Notes under the pieces: model-generated | Seen by the model: the letters and a program-made list of their open reading frames with translations, nothing else | Told to the model about the DNA's origin: nothing | Database searches by the model: none | Made by a program: the position numbers and the translations under genes | Source of the DNA: an uncultured Dehalococcoidia bacterium | Lineage (GTDB): Bacteria; Chloroflexota; Dehalococcoidia; Lucifugimonadales; CAJWER01 | Direction of reading: 5' to 3' | DNA length: 64,000 nucleotides | Assembly: GCA_958296115.1 (NCBI GenBank) | Contig: OY282442.1 | Location: forward strand, 2,586,943-2,650,942 | Shown: positions 1 through 7,607 of the stretch, in pieces | Position numbering within the stretch: position 1 is the stretch's first letter | Layout: the number at the start of each line of letters is the position of its first letter

Positions 1-114
1 CGCAGTTGCGCCCCGACAGCTCTGTGGCGACATCTGCATCATTGAATCACTTTGGCGGCTCGACACTCGCCGCTGCTATGGCATAAACCCGAACGGTAGC
101 CGGAAGAGCCGCCG
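1..114. other. Gene-free left edge
   Basis: I see no coding region, RNA or clear regulatory site here. It lies downstream of the first leftward gene, whose stop codon is at 115-117. Confidence 0.5.
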
Positions 115-1866
115 CTACCTACCCACCGCGTAGCTGTCTCGGCGCGGGTCGGCGCCTGCCTTCAGGACGCCGGCCTCCTGGTCCACGACTATGGCGGACA
201 TCGCGCCCATCATGGGCGACCAGTCGTTCAACCGCCTGACGTCGTGCCCGCGGGCCGACAGCCCGGCGGCGACCTCCGCGTCTATCCGTCCCTCCACGTC
301 CAGCCGCCCGGGGTGGTAGCTGTGCGGCCAGAATGAGTTGGGGAAGCTCCACGGGGCGAAGCGCGGCTGCTCGATAGCCTGCTGCGGGTCCATTCCGAAC
401 TCCGCGATGTTCAGGAACAGCTGCGCCATCGACGTGCATTGGGTATCGCCGCCGGGCGTGCCGAACGGCATGAACAGCCTGCCGTTCTCGAACGCGATAG
501 CCGGGTTTGGCGTAAGGCGGGGCCGCTTCCACGGCTGCAGGCTCGATGGGTGGTCGGGGTCGAGCCATGACTGCGAGCCGCGCGACGACATTTGCAGCCC
601 AAGACCGGGCACTATCGGGCTGCCCGCGAGCGGGTCGCTCGGCGTCGCCGAAAATGCGTTCCCCCAGCGGTCCACCACGCACACGTAACTCGTGTCCTGC
701 ATCGCGCGTCCGCTCGCCGCCGGCGCTGGCGCGCCGGGAGCCGCGCTCCCGCCTACGCCGCCCTGATAGGGCCAGGGATCGCCCGCCTCCGGCATACCCG
801 GGAACGCCGCGGCTGGGTCCACGTCCGCGCGCCTCGATCGCGTGTAGCCATTCGACAGCAGGCCCTCGATGGGCACTTCGACGTGATCGGGGTCGCCGTA
901 GTAGGCGTGGCGGTCGGAGTAGGCCAGGTTCAGGGCCTGCGTAACCAGGTGGATGTATTCGAGGGAGTTGTGGCCCAAGCCCGCTAGGTCGTCGCCCTCC
1001 AGCATCTGGAGCGTCTGGGCGACGACCGGCCCCTGGCACCACGGGCCGCAGGTGTAGATGGTGTAGTCTCGGAAGCGGCCTTGCACGGGCGGCTCGACCT
1101 TCACCGAGAAGTCGGCCAGGTCCTGCAGCGTGACGAGGCCGCCCTGCTCTTCCGAGAACGCCGCCATCTCCTCGGCTATGTCGCCGCGGTAGAATCGGTC
1201 CCGGGCCGCCCGAATCCCAGCCTCGCGGCCTTGGCCTGCGGCTCCCCGCTCCGCCTCGATCAGCCGCCTGAAGGTGCGTCCCAGGTCTGCCTGGACCAAG
1301 AGCTCGCCGACCTCCGGGACTCGGCCATTGGGCATGTAGACCGCCCGCGTCGAGGGCCACATGGCGACGCCGCCCTCGTGGTCCTCTTCCGTCGTCTGCA
1401 AGCCCTCGCGCAGGTAGGCCGACACGGGGAAGCCGACTTCGGCCAATTCCAGCGCGGGAGCGACCACGCTCTCGAACGTCATCACGCCGTACTTTTCGAG
1501 AGCGGTGAGCCAGGCGTCGGGCGCGCCCGGCATGACCGTCCGCAGGATGCCCGTGGGTATCTGCCCGCCCGCCCGCTCGACGAAGTAGTCTATATTCGCG
1601 GCGCGGGGCCAGCGCCCCAACCCGCTGATGGTAACGACGGAATTGGACGCGGCCTCGTATATGGCGATGGGCGCGACCCCGCCGAAGTTCGTGGCGTGAG
1701 GCAGCGTAACGTTGATGGCGATGCCCGCCGCCACGCCCGCGTCAACCGCGTTGCCCCCGTCCTCCAGTATCCGATACCCCGCCGAAGCCGCGAGATAGTG
1801 CCCTGCAGACACCATGTGCGCCGCGCCCATGATAGGAGGCCGGTACGAAGTCAGTCCAACAGGCAT
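115..1866 (-). CDS. Gamma-glutamyltransferase-family hydrolase
   Basis: This 583-residue protein has the N-terminal-nucleophile fold signature of gamma-glutamyltransferases. Family members cleave themselves and then hydrolyse or transfer gamma-glutamyl or acyl groups. The probable nucleophile is Thr392 in QDTSYVCVVD, followed by GNAFSATPSD; GTPGGD at 469-474 is the oxyanion/GSPGG-like motif. DGGNAVDAGVA near residue 36 is the usual N-terminal motif. The start is well supported: GGAGG lies 6 nt upstream of ATG. There is no signal peptide, so a cytoplasmic enzyme is likely. It follows a permease gene by 94 bp on the same strand, suggesting uptake and breakdown of a nitrogenous substrate. The true substrate is unknown; cephalosporin-acylase-like activity is possible. 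Confidence 0.92.
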   Translation of the reverse strand: MPVGLTSYRPPIMGAAHMVSAGHYLAASAGYRILEDGGNAVDAGVAAGIAINVTLPHATNFGGVAPIAIYEAASNSVVTISGLGRWPRAANIDYFVERAGGQIPTGILRTVMPGAPDAWLTALEKYGVMTFESVVAPALELAEVGFPVSAYLREGLQTTEEDHEGGVAMWPSTRAVYMPNGRVPEVGELLVQADLGRTFRRLIEAERGAAGQGREAGIRAARDRFYRGDIAEEMAAFSEEQGGLVTLQDLADFSVKVEPPVQGRFRDYTIYTCGPWCQGPVVAQTLQMLEGDDLAGLGHNSLEYIHLVTQALNLAYSDRHAYYGDPDHVEVPIEGLLSNGYTRSRRADVDPAAAFPGMPEAGDPWPYQGGVGGSAAPGAPAPAASGRAMQDTSYVCVVDRWGNAFSATPSDPLAGSPIVPGLGLQMSSRGSQSWLDPDHPSSLQPWKRPRLTPNPAIAFENGRLFMPFGTPGGDTQCTSMAQLFLNIAEFGMDPQQAIEQPRFAPWSFPNSFWPHSYHPGRLDVEGRIDAEVAAGLSARGHDVRRLNDWSPMMGAMSAIVVDQEAGVLKAGADPRRDSYAVGR

Positions 1867-1960
1867 CCATCACCTCCAAAGCCGGAATATGGGTCAACGG
1901 GTCCCAAGCCCATGAAAGGGTAATACGTCCAAGGGCTGCGGTCTAGTTGCTCGGCGCGCG

Positions 1961-3448
1961 TCATGCGTCCGCGCGGGGGGAATGCTTCATCGCAAAATCC
2001 TCCTCCGGCGAATAGACCAGCCCCTTGCGTCCCTTGACCGCGAAGTAGATCAGGCCCGCCGCGAACCAGGCGGCGCAGCCGTAGATGCCCGCGCGGTAGT
2101 CGGCGTTCAGGAAGAGGAAGCACAGCGTGGCGAAGGCTATGACGGCCGCCGCGATTGCGCCGGCGTTTCCCAGAGGGCTGACGTAGGGGCGCTCGATAGC
2201 CGGGAATCGGCTCCGCAGCCTGACGAACGCTATCATCTGCATGACGTAGGCGATGACTGCGCCGAAGACCGCCATGTTCAGCAGCGCCGCCCCAACCGGC
2301 GCGTCCGCGCCAAGCCAGCCCTCCCCGAACTCGATTAGCAGCGCGACGCAGTATCCGACCACGGCGCCCGCAATCAACGCCGCATAGGGCGTCTTGCGGT
2401 TGGGCAGCGTTACCGAAAGCCATTTCGGAAAGTAACCCGAGCGCGACAGCGAATATATGTTGCGGCCATAGGCATAGATGATGGTGTGAAAGCTGGCGAC
2501 CAGGCCCGCGACCGCGACCAAGGCCAAGAGGGACGCGCCTACGTTGCTCCCGAATATCGTCTCGAAAGCCAGCAGCAGCGGCTCGTCGGACTGGCCCACC
2601 TCTGCCGAGCCGGGCGCGATTCCCGCGTTCAGGAACAGCGTCAGCGCGGAAGCGGCTATCAGCGTGATAATCCCCCAGAGCATGGCCTTGGGCATGTCCC
2701 GCTTGGGGTCCCGCGACTCCTCGGCGGCTAGGGGCAGCTGTTCGATGGCGAGGTAGAACCAGATGGCGAACGGCAGCGCCTGGCCGACGCCTCCCCAACC
2801 GAACGGCAGGAAGCGGGAATTGCCGGGGCCGGGTTCGATGTTCAGCGCCATGTCCCAGCTGAAATGGGGAATCGCGCCTATCCAGAACACCAACAGAATC
2901 GCCAATGCCAGGATGGTGATGAAGACGGAGAACTTGAACGTGGCCTCCACCCCGACGATGTTGAGTCCTACGAACATGACGTAGAAGACCAGCCACCAGA
3001 TCGGCGCGGGGATCTCGACGCCGAACATGCTGTCGAACACAGCCCCCATATAGCCGCCAATCCCCACCACTATCACCGCCGGCGTGAGTATGTACTCCAC
3101 GTTCTCGGCCAGTCCGGTGATGAACCCGCCCCATGGCCCCATCGCCGTCCGTCCGAAGGAATACGCCCCGCCGGTGTGGGGCAGCGCCGGCGACATCTCA
3201 GCGATGGAGTAGCAGATGCCCAGGTACATGAGCGCGACGATGCCCGTCGCTATGGCCAGGCCGCCAAAGCCGCCGACGCCCAGCCCAAAGTTCCATCCGA
3301 AGAAGTCCCCAGAGATGACCGCCCCCACACCCAAGGCCCAGAGCGACCACACCCCAGCGTAGCGCCGCAGCCCGCGCCTCGCAAAATAGTCATCACCCGC
3401 GGCGCGGTACTCCACCCCGCCGCCCCCGCGCTTTTCCGAATCGCCCAT
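1961..3448 (-). CDS. APC-superfamily permease, ethanolamine-permease type
   Basis: This 495-residue membrane protein has about 12 hydrophobic segments and the amino acid-polyamine-organocation fold. The first membrane segment, WALGVGAVISGDFFGWNFGL, is very close to the hallmark of ethanolamine permeases, and PLAAEESRDPKRDMPKA is the conserved loop after TM6. It should import ethanolamine or a small amino acid by proton or sodium symport. The gene lies just upstream of the gamma-glutamyltransferase-family gene in the same direction. No ethanolamine ammonia-lyase genes are visible, so the substrate remains uncertain. Confidence 0.88.
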   Translation of the reverse strand: MGDSEKRGGGGVEYRAAGDDYFARRGLRRYAGVWSLWALGVGAVISGDFFGWNFGLGVGGFGGLAIATGIVALMYLGICYSIAEMSPALPHTGGAYSFGRTAMGPWGGFITGLAENVEYILTPAVIVVGIGGYMGAVFDSMFGVEIPAPIWWLVFYVMFVGLNIVGVEATFKFSVFITILALAILLVFWIGAIPHFSWDMALNIEPGPGNSRFLPFGWGGVGQALPFAIWFYLAIEQLPLAAEESRDPKRDMPKAMLWGIITLIAASALTLFLNAGIAPGSAEVGQSDEPLLLAFETIFGSNVGASLLALVAVAGLVASFHTIIYAYGRNIYSLSRSGYFPKWLSVTLPNRKTPYAALIAGAVVGYCVALLIEFGEGWLGADAPVGAALLNMAVFGAVIAYVMQMIAFVRLRSRFPAIERPYVSPLGNAGAIAAAVIAFATLCFLFLNADYRAGIYGCAAWFAAGLIYFAVKGRKGLVYSPEEDFAMKHSPRADA

Positions 3449-3497
3449 CCTGGCCTCGACGTGGTTAAGTCGTTCCTAGCGCTCCGTCCAACGACAA

Positions 3498-3558
3498 CGG
3501 CTGCCGCGCCCCGGAATCGCCGCCCGCCAATCGTACCACGAGTATGAAGAGGTCGGAG
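3498..3558. repeat. Direct repeat copy 1 (61 bp)
   Basis: This segment nearly matches 4530-4591 in the same orientation, beginning CGGCTGCCGCGCCCCGGAAT and ending ACCACGAGTATGA plus about 12 bp. There are only a few substitutions and one single-base gap. The two copies bracket the membrane-protein gene at 3586-4458. Confidence 0.85.
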
Positions 3559-3585
3559 TCCTCTCCAAACCCGCAAGACTCACCC

Positions 3586-4458
3586 TCAACGTTCCAGATC
3601 ACATTCGTTCCCTTGTCTGTAAGGTCCGCATGATGATTCGTTCGACGGAAATCCCCACCATGAGTAGCCTAGCACACAAAAGCGACCGTGGTCGTCCTTG
3701 ACAACCCGATAATTGGTCACATCAAGTAACTTCTCACACGATCGCGCCTCACTCAGAGCGCCCAGAGCCGCATGACGAGCATCTCCTGTGAACATGTCGC
3801 TGTTGTCGTCTATCATGCTGAACCGAACCCATCCCCCAATCGTAACCAGCACGCATAGTACAAGCATTCCGACTAGGATATCCCGGTAAGGGTATCTGGT
3901 AGTACCAATTAGCGCTGTAACAAGCATAGAAAATATGGATGGTATCATCACTATCATAAGAGATGCATAGAAAGCGCTATCCCGAAATAGGGTCCGAGGC
4001 AGCACAAAAATTAACGCAGTTGAGACTCCTAGAGAAACCAATGCAGCTGTGATGTATAGTAGGGGCGTCTTGGGTCTACCGGCCAACACAGTCCGCAACG
4101 CGACCACCCATCCTAGCACGGCCAGCGCGACTGCTATCAGCCAGCTCAATATTACGATCAGCGTTCTTTCTGAGTCCGCCGACATCTCTTCCGGTAACGG
4201 GAGGATTGTTCTCAGCGAGAGTAGTGTAACCCATCCGAAAAGAACCAGTGGGAAAATTACCATGACTGAATAGATTCTTGCGCTGCGATCTCCAGGCACA
4301 AGCGCCCAGATCGCCAAGCCCATAATCGCCAAGCCCATAGGCGCCAAACCCATAGGCGCCAAGCCCATAATCGCCAAGCCCAAAAAGGCGATAGCTATAA
4401 CAACCAGCATAGCGAACAGAGCCACGATAAGAACCGAGATACGGTAGGCGTACTTCAT
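3586..4458 (-). CDS. Hypothetical multi-pass membrane protein with LAxMG repeats
   Basis: I do not recognise a family. The protein has 290 residues if it starts at MKYAYRISVL; a longer upstream extension runs into the flanking direct repeat and is unlikely. About seven hydrophobic segments lie at roughly 6-27, 28-52, 62-82, 99-121, 131-153, 163-185 and 193-212. A hydrophilic tail of about 75 residues follows, with four cysteines. The second segment consists of five-residue repeats (GLAIM/GLAPM) encoded by five 15-bp tandem DNA units. Its codon use looks less GC-rich than that of its neighbours. Flanking direct repeats suggest that it arrived, or was bounded, by recombination. Confidence 0.6.
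   Translation of the reverse strand: MKYAYRISVLIVALFAMLVVIAIAFLGLAIMGLAPMGLAPMGLAIMGLAIWALVPGDRSARIYSVMVIFPLVLFGWVTLLSLRTILPLPEEMSADSERTLIVILSWLIAVALAVLGWVVALRTVLAGRPKTPLLYITAALVSLGVSTALIFVLPRTLFRDSAFYASLMIVMIPSIFSMLVTALIGTTRYPYRDILVGMLVLCVLVTIGGWVRFSMIDDNSDMFTGDARHAALGALSEARSCEKLLDVTNYRVVKDDHGRFCVLGYSWWGFPSNESSCGPYRQGNECDLER
4309..4383. repeat. Five 15-bp tandem repeats inside a membrane-protein gene
   Basis: The units follow the pattern (g/a)atcgccaagcccat or aggcgcca(a/g)cccat, five in a row. Each encodes one LAIMG- or LAPMG-type pentapeptide in a predicted membrane helix. Copy-number change would keep the reading frame and alter helix length. Confidence 0.9.
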
Positions 4459-4529
4459 CGCGCTACGGCCTGGTGTAGTGTAGATAGGTTGGGAAGCCGT
4501 AGCGACAGCAAACCGCGCGGCTCCCGCCA

Positions 4530-4591
4530 CGGCTGCCGCGCCCCGGAATCGCCGCCCCGTCAATCGCACCACGAGTATGACGAGGGCGGAG
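4530..4591. repeat. Direct repeat copy 2, overlapping the 3' end of the SfiI-like gene
   Basis: This is the near-identical partner of 3498-3558. The last 11 codons and the stop of the restriction endonuclease gene lie within it, so the repeat may have replaced the native 3' end of that gene. Confidence 0.85.
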
Positions 4592-5279
4592 CGAGTCGGA
4601 TGCGTTGTACCCTCCACCTAGCCTTTTCTTCGAGCGCCTCCAAGCCTATCCGCACCCTGAACGGCTCCCCGCGAGAGGGGGCATTCCTGCCGGCGCGCCA
4701 GAAGCTGTCGTCGGGAGTCGGGTTGTACCGCTCCTGCAGCCAGCCGTTGGGTAGGCAGATTATGCTGACACTCTCCAGGTCGTTCTTCGAGTCAGTCTTC
4801 TCACGATAGTTGTACTTAACGAATATCGTGGTTACCAGGAAGATGTTCCCATCACGGTTGAGGACAGGCGGCAGGGTTCCCCGCTCCTCGACGGCCCTGC
4901 CCTGCCGCATCTGACGCACCCGCATCGAAGTTTGGGACATCTGGATAGTAGCTGTTGCCTCGCCTGACACCTTCTCGGCTTTAGAGTCCACGAACAACGC
5001 CTGCCTGATAGAGAATTCGGGATGGAACACGTACCTGGCCTGTTTGTAGTCGATGTTGCCGAACAGCCGCACAGGAATCGTGGACGTTCCAAGCCGGTCC
5101 AGCGCTTCACGCGAGATGTCCTCGCCTATGTCTTTGACCAGGTCCTGTTCTTCTATGAATATCTGGTTGGCCTGATCGCGGAAGTCGTATATGGCTTGTA
5201 CTACAAGCCTGAGGGTAGCCTTCTCAACGTCTTCGAGAAGATCCAAATCCCTATGAAGCTCTCTCGGGTCCAGGGTCAT
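4560..5279 (-). CDS. SfiI-like type II restriction endonuclease
   Basis: The protein has 239 residues and aligns collinearly with SfiI as I recall it: DVEKATLRLVVQAI, then NIDYKQARY, ALFVDSKAE, VTTIFVKYNYRE, and QERYNPTPDDSFWRAGRNAP followed by SRGE. SfiI uses Asp79, Asp100 and Lys102; here Asp77, Asp98 and Lys100 have the same D-X20-D-X-K spacing. SfiI is a tetramer that cuts GGCC-N5-GGCC; the same or a related target is inferred. The protein is about 30 residues shorter than SfiI at the C-terminus, ending inside a direct repeat. The start codon overlaps the methyltransferase stop (ATGA), so the two are probably translationally coupled. Confidence 0.88.
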   Translation of the reverse strand: MTLDPRELHRDLDLLEDVEKATLRLVVQAIYDFRDQANQIFIEEQDLVKDIGEDISREALDRLGTSTIPVRLFGNIDYKQARYVFHPEFSIRQALFVDSKAEKVSGEATATIQMSQTSMRVRQMRQGRAVEERGTLPPVLNRDGNIFLVTTIFVKYNYREKTDSKNDLESVSIICLPNGWLQERYNPTPDDSFWRAGRNAPSRGEPFRVRIGLEALEEKARWRVQRIRLAPPSSYSWCD

Positions 5280-6271
5280 GCTGGAAACGGCATCTGAGCC
5301 GCGATGCGGCTGCGAGCTAGGTCAGCGTAGTGAGGCAAGAGCTCGAATCCCATGTAACGCCGCCCTTCCCGCACAGCAGCCAGGGCCGTGGCGCCACTGC
5401 CGATGAATGGATCCAACACAAGGTCGCCTCGGCCGGAGAATATCCGGATTACTCGACGCGGAAGCTCCAGCGGAAATTGTGCCTCGTGGTCTTGGTTTGC
5501 CCGTACAGAAGAGATATGCCACACGGACCGAGAACCCCACTCACCCCACTCATTCCTACTGAGACGGTCTCTATCTACCTTGGTTATCCCAGGCTTCCAG
5601 AACACGTATATATACTCAAACTCATCGACAGAACGGTACGACGCGCTGTGCCACCGGCTATTTTCCCAACAAGGATCCTTGACCCAGACTCGACGGTCGT
5701 ATAGATAGAATCCCGCGTCGGTTGCCCATTGCTCGACCAGGCCCCCCACGAGCTTAACCTTCGTCTGCGGAGCGTACTTACCCCCACGAACGTTGTTGTT
5801 ATTGAGCCTACGGTCAATCGTTTGCTCGCTGCATCCCAACACTTCAGCCAACTGGTATCTGTTGTAGTCAGGATAGCGGCGCTGCGCGGCGAGCACCTGC
5901 TCAGTAGTGATCTTCACCCGCTTCCCGGCAACGTTGTCCGCTTGGATGCGAGGCATCTCCGTATCGGGGAAGACGAGGATATCCGCAATGTTGATAGCCA
6001 GGAACCCTCCGGGTTTCAGCGCGTCGAAGTGCAACGCTATTACTTGGTTGATCAATTCCTGCCAGTCCTCGAACGTCATTCCCTGTTCGTATGACTTGCC
6101 TACGAAGTATGGCGGCGACCAGAAGCTGAGTGATACCGACCCGGGCATCATCCGCCCGAGCAATTCCCGCGCGTCACCGAGATGAATGGCGTTCTCGTCC
6201 AAGTAGTCGGATTCCCGCTCTACCTCGGTGAGCAGAGATTCCCGTTCCCAGACCAACAATGGACTGACCAT
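5276..6271 (-). CDS. DNA methyltransferase (probable N4-cytosine, beta class) of the SfiI-like system
   Basis: The protein has 331 residues from ATG at 6271. SPPY at 52-55 is the catalytic motif IV typical of N4-cytosine enzymes, and DPFIGSGATA from residue 287 is motif I; this order defines the beta class. It should protect the host site cut by the downstream nuclease. A helix-turn-helix-like segment at about 123-163 (YNRYQLAEVLGCSEQTIDRR) sits between these motifs, and may form the target-recognition domain or allow autoregulation. Starting upstream is possible but would translate through a TCTG repeat. The stop overlaps the nuclease start by 4 bp, giving an M-then-R gene order. Confidence 0.9.
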   Translation of the reverse strand: MVSPLLVWERESLLTEVERESDYLDENAIHLGDARELLGRMMPGSVSLSFWSPPYFVGKSYEQGMTFEDWQELINQVIALHFDALKPGGFLAINIADILVFPDTEMPRIQADNVAGKRVKITTEQVLAAQRRYPDYNRYQLAEVLGCSEQTIDRRLNNNNVRGGKYAPQTKVKLVGGLVEQWATDAGFYLYDRRVWVKDPCWENSRWHSASYRSVDEFEYIYVFWKPGITKVDRDRLSRNEWGEWGSRSVWHISSVRANQDHEAQFPLELPRRVIRIFSGRGDLVLDPFIGSGATALAAVREGRRYMGFELLPHYADLARSRIAAQMPFPA

Positions 6272-6284
6272 GCGCCCCCGCCTA

Positions 6285-6329
6285 TCTGTCTGTCTGTCTG
6301 CATGGTATCGAATGCGAAAGATCCATGCA
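6285..6329. promoter_or_regulatory. TCTG repeat and inverted repeat upstream of the methyltransferase
   Basis: Four TCTG units occupy 6285-6300. Next to them is a 7-bp inverted repeat, TGCATGG at 6299-6305 and CCATGCA at 6323-6329, just upstream of the methyltransferase start at 6271. It could be an operator or a 5'-leader hairpin. The protein's internal helix-turn-helix makes autoregulation plausible but unproven. Confidence 0.4.
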
Positions 6330-6343
6330 AGCCCCACTCTGCC

Positions 6344-7540
6344 CTACGCCGGCGCGGGCCCTTCCGTCGCGGCTACACCGTCCATCACCAGCTCCTCGAC
6401 GCGCTCGGGCGAGTAGCCGAGGATGTCGCGCAGTATCAGCTCGGTGTGCTCCCCCACCCGCGGCGCGGGGCCTACCTCCATGGGCGTTCGCCCGAGCTTG
6501 ATGGTCTTGCCGCTCACGTGAATCGAGCCGGCGTATGGGTCCGGCGTCTCGACCATCATCTCACGCTCGCTCAGGTGCGGGTCCGTCGCGGCCTGCTCTA
6601 CGCTGTTGACCGGCGCGGCTGGCACGCTGAACCGCGACAGATACTCGACCGCGTCCCGCGTCGTCCGCTCGGCGAACCAGCCTTCGAGAGCCGCGCCTAT
6701 CTCGCCGCTCCGCTCGTCCCTGCCCTTCCGCGCCGCGAGCTCCGGGTCCGCGGCCCACTCCGTCCAGCCCAGCGCCTCGCACACCCTCGGCCAGATAGCG
6801 TCGCTGCTGGCGTGTATCAGCGCCCAGCCGTCCGCTGTCCGGTAGGCGTTCGCAAGGCCGATGCCGTTGCCTTCCCGCTCGACCACGGTCCCGTCCGCCA
6901 GGTACGCGGCTATGGGTATCTCGTTGGCCGTGAACCCTGTGTCCGCCAGCGACACGTCTATCGTCTGGCCGCGCCCGGAGACATCGCGCTCGCGCAGAGC
7001 GGCCAACGCGCCGATAGCCGCGTGGAGCGCGGTGATGCGGTCTATCAGCGGAAAGTGCGTCTTGATGGGCGGGCTGCCCGGAAAGCCCGTCAGCGACATC
7101 AGCCCGCCCAACGCCTGCCCTATCGGGTCGAACCCTATGCGGTCCCTATATGGGCCGTCCTGCCCGTAAGCCGATACGTTGACCATGACGATGCCAGGAT
7201 TGAGCCGCTCCAGGACGTCGTACCCGAACCCCATCTTCTCGATAGTCCCCGGCCTGAAGTTCTGCAGGAACACGTCCGACACGCGGACCAGGTCGCGCAG
7301 AACGGCCCTGCCCTCGTCTCGCCGCAAGTCCAGCGCGAGGCTCTTCTTGCCGCTGTTGTACTGCACCCAGTACGCGCTCTGCCCTTTCACTATCGGCCCG
7401 TTGCGACGGCTCTCGTCCCCAGCCGGCGACTCGACCTTGATGACCTCCGCGCCCAGACGGGCGAACATCAGCGCGCACCTCGGCCCCGCCTGGTAGCGGC
7501 CCAGGTCCAGCATCCGCATCCCCGCAAGCGGCCCAGCCAT
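6344..7540 (-). CDS. Family III CoA-transferase (CaiB/BaiF type)
   Basis: This 398-residue protein matches the full length of family III CoA transferases, which move CoA between carboxylic acids through a glutamyl/aspartyl-CoA anhydride. Asp167 in FPLIDRITALHAAIGALAAL aligns with the catalytic Asp169 of formyl-CoA transferase. The N-terminal GAEVIKVESPAGDESRRNGP and LQNFRPGT segments are typical nucleotide- and CoA-binding regions. An enoyl-CoA hydratase-family gene lies upstream on the same strand, suggesting a shared acyl-CoA degradation role. A TolB-like gene and a fragment of a second CoA-transferase copy now separate the two. The acid substrate cannot be read from sequence. Confidence 0.92.
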   Translation of the reverse strand: MAGPLAGMRMLDLGRYQAGPRCALMFARLGAEVIKVESPAGDESRRNGPIVKGQSAYWVQYNSGKKSLALDLRRDEGRAVLRDLVRVSDVFLQNFRPGTIEKMGFGYDVLERLNPGIVMVNVSAYGQDGPYRDRIGFDPIGQALGGLMSLTGFPGSPPIKTHFPLIDRITALHAAIGALAALRERDVSGRGQTIDVSLADTGFTANEIPIAAYLADGTVVEREGNGIGLANAYRTADGWALIHASSDAIWPRVCEALGWTEWAADPELAARKGRDERSGEIGAALEGWFAERTTRDAVEYLSRFSVPAAPVNSVEQAATDPHLSEREMMVETPDPYAGSIHVSGKTIKLGRTPMEVGPAPRVGEHTELILRDILGYSPERVEELVMDGVAATEGPAPA

Positions 7541-7607
7541 CAGCGGCCCCCAATCCCGAAGCTCACCGCCAGCGCGAGCAACCCCCGTCTTGTGTTTGCC
7601 TTCATAC

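Noticed and set aside
4459-4617. N-terminal extension of the repeat-containing membrane protein
   Set aside because: The extension translates the direct repeat and lacks a membrane or ribosome signal; the ATG at 4458 begins the hydrophobic protein naturally.
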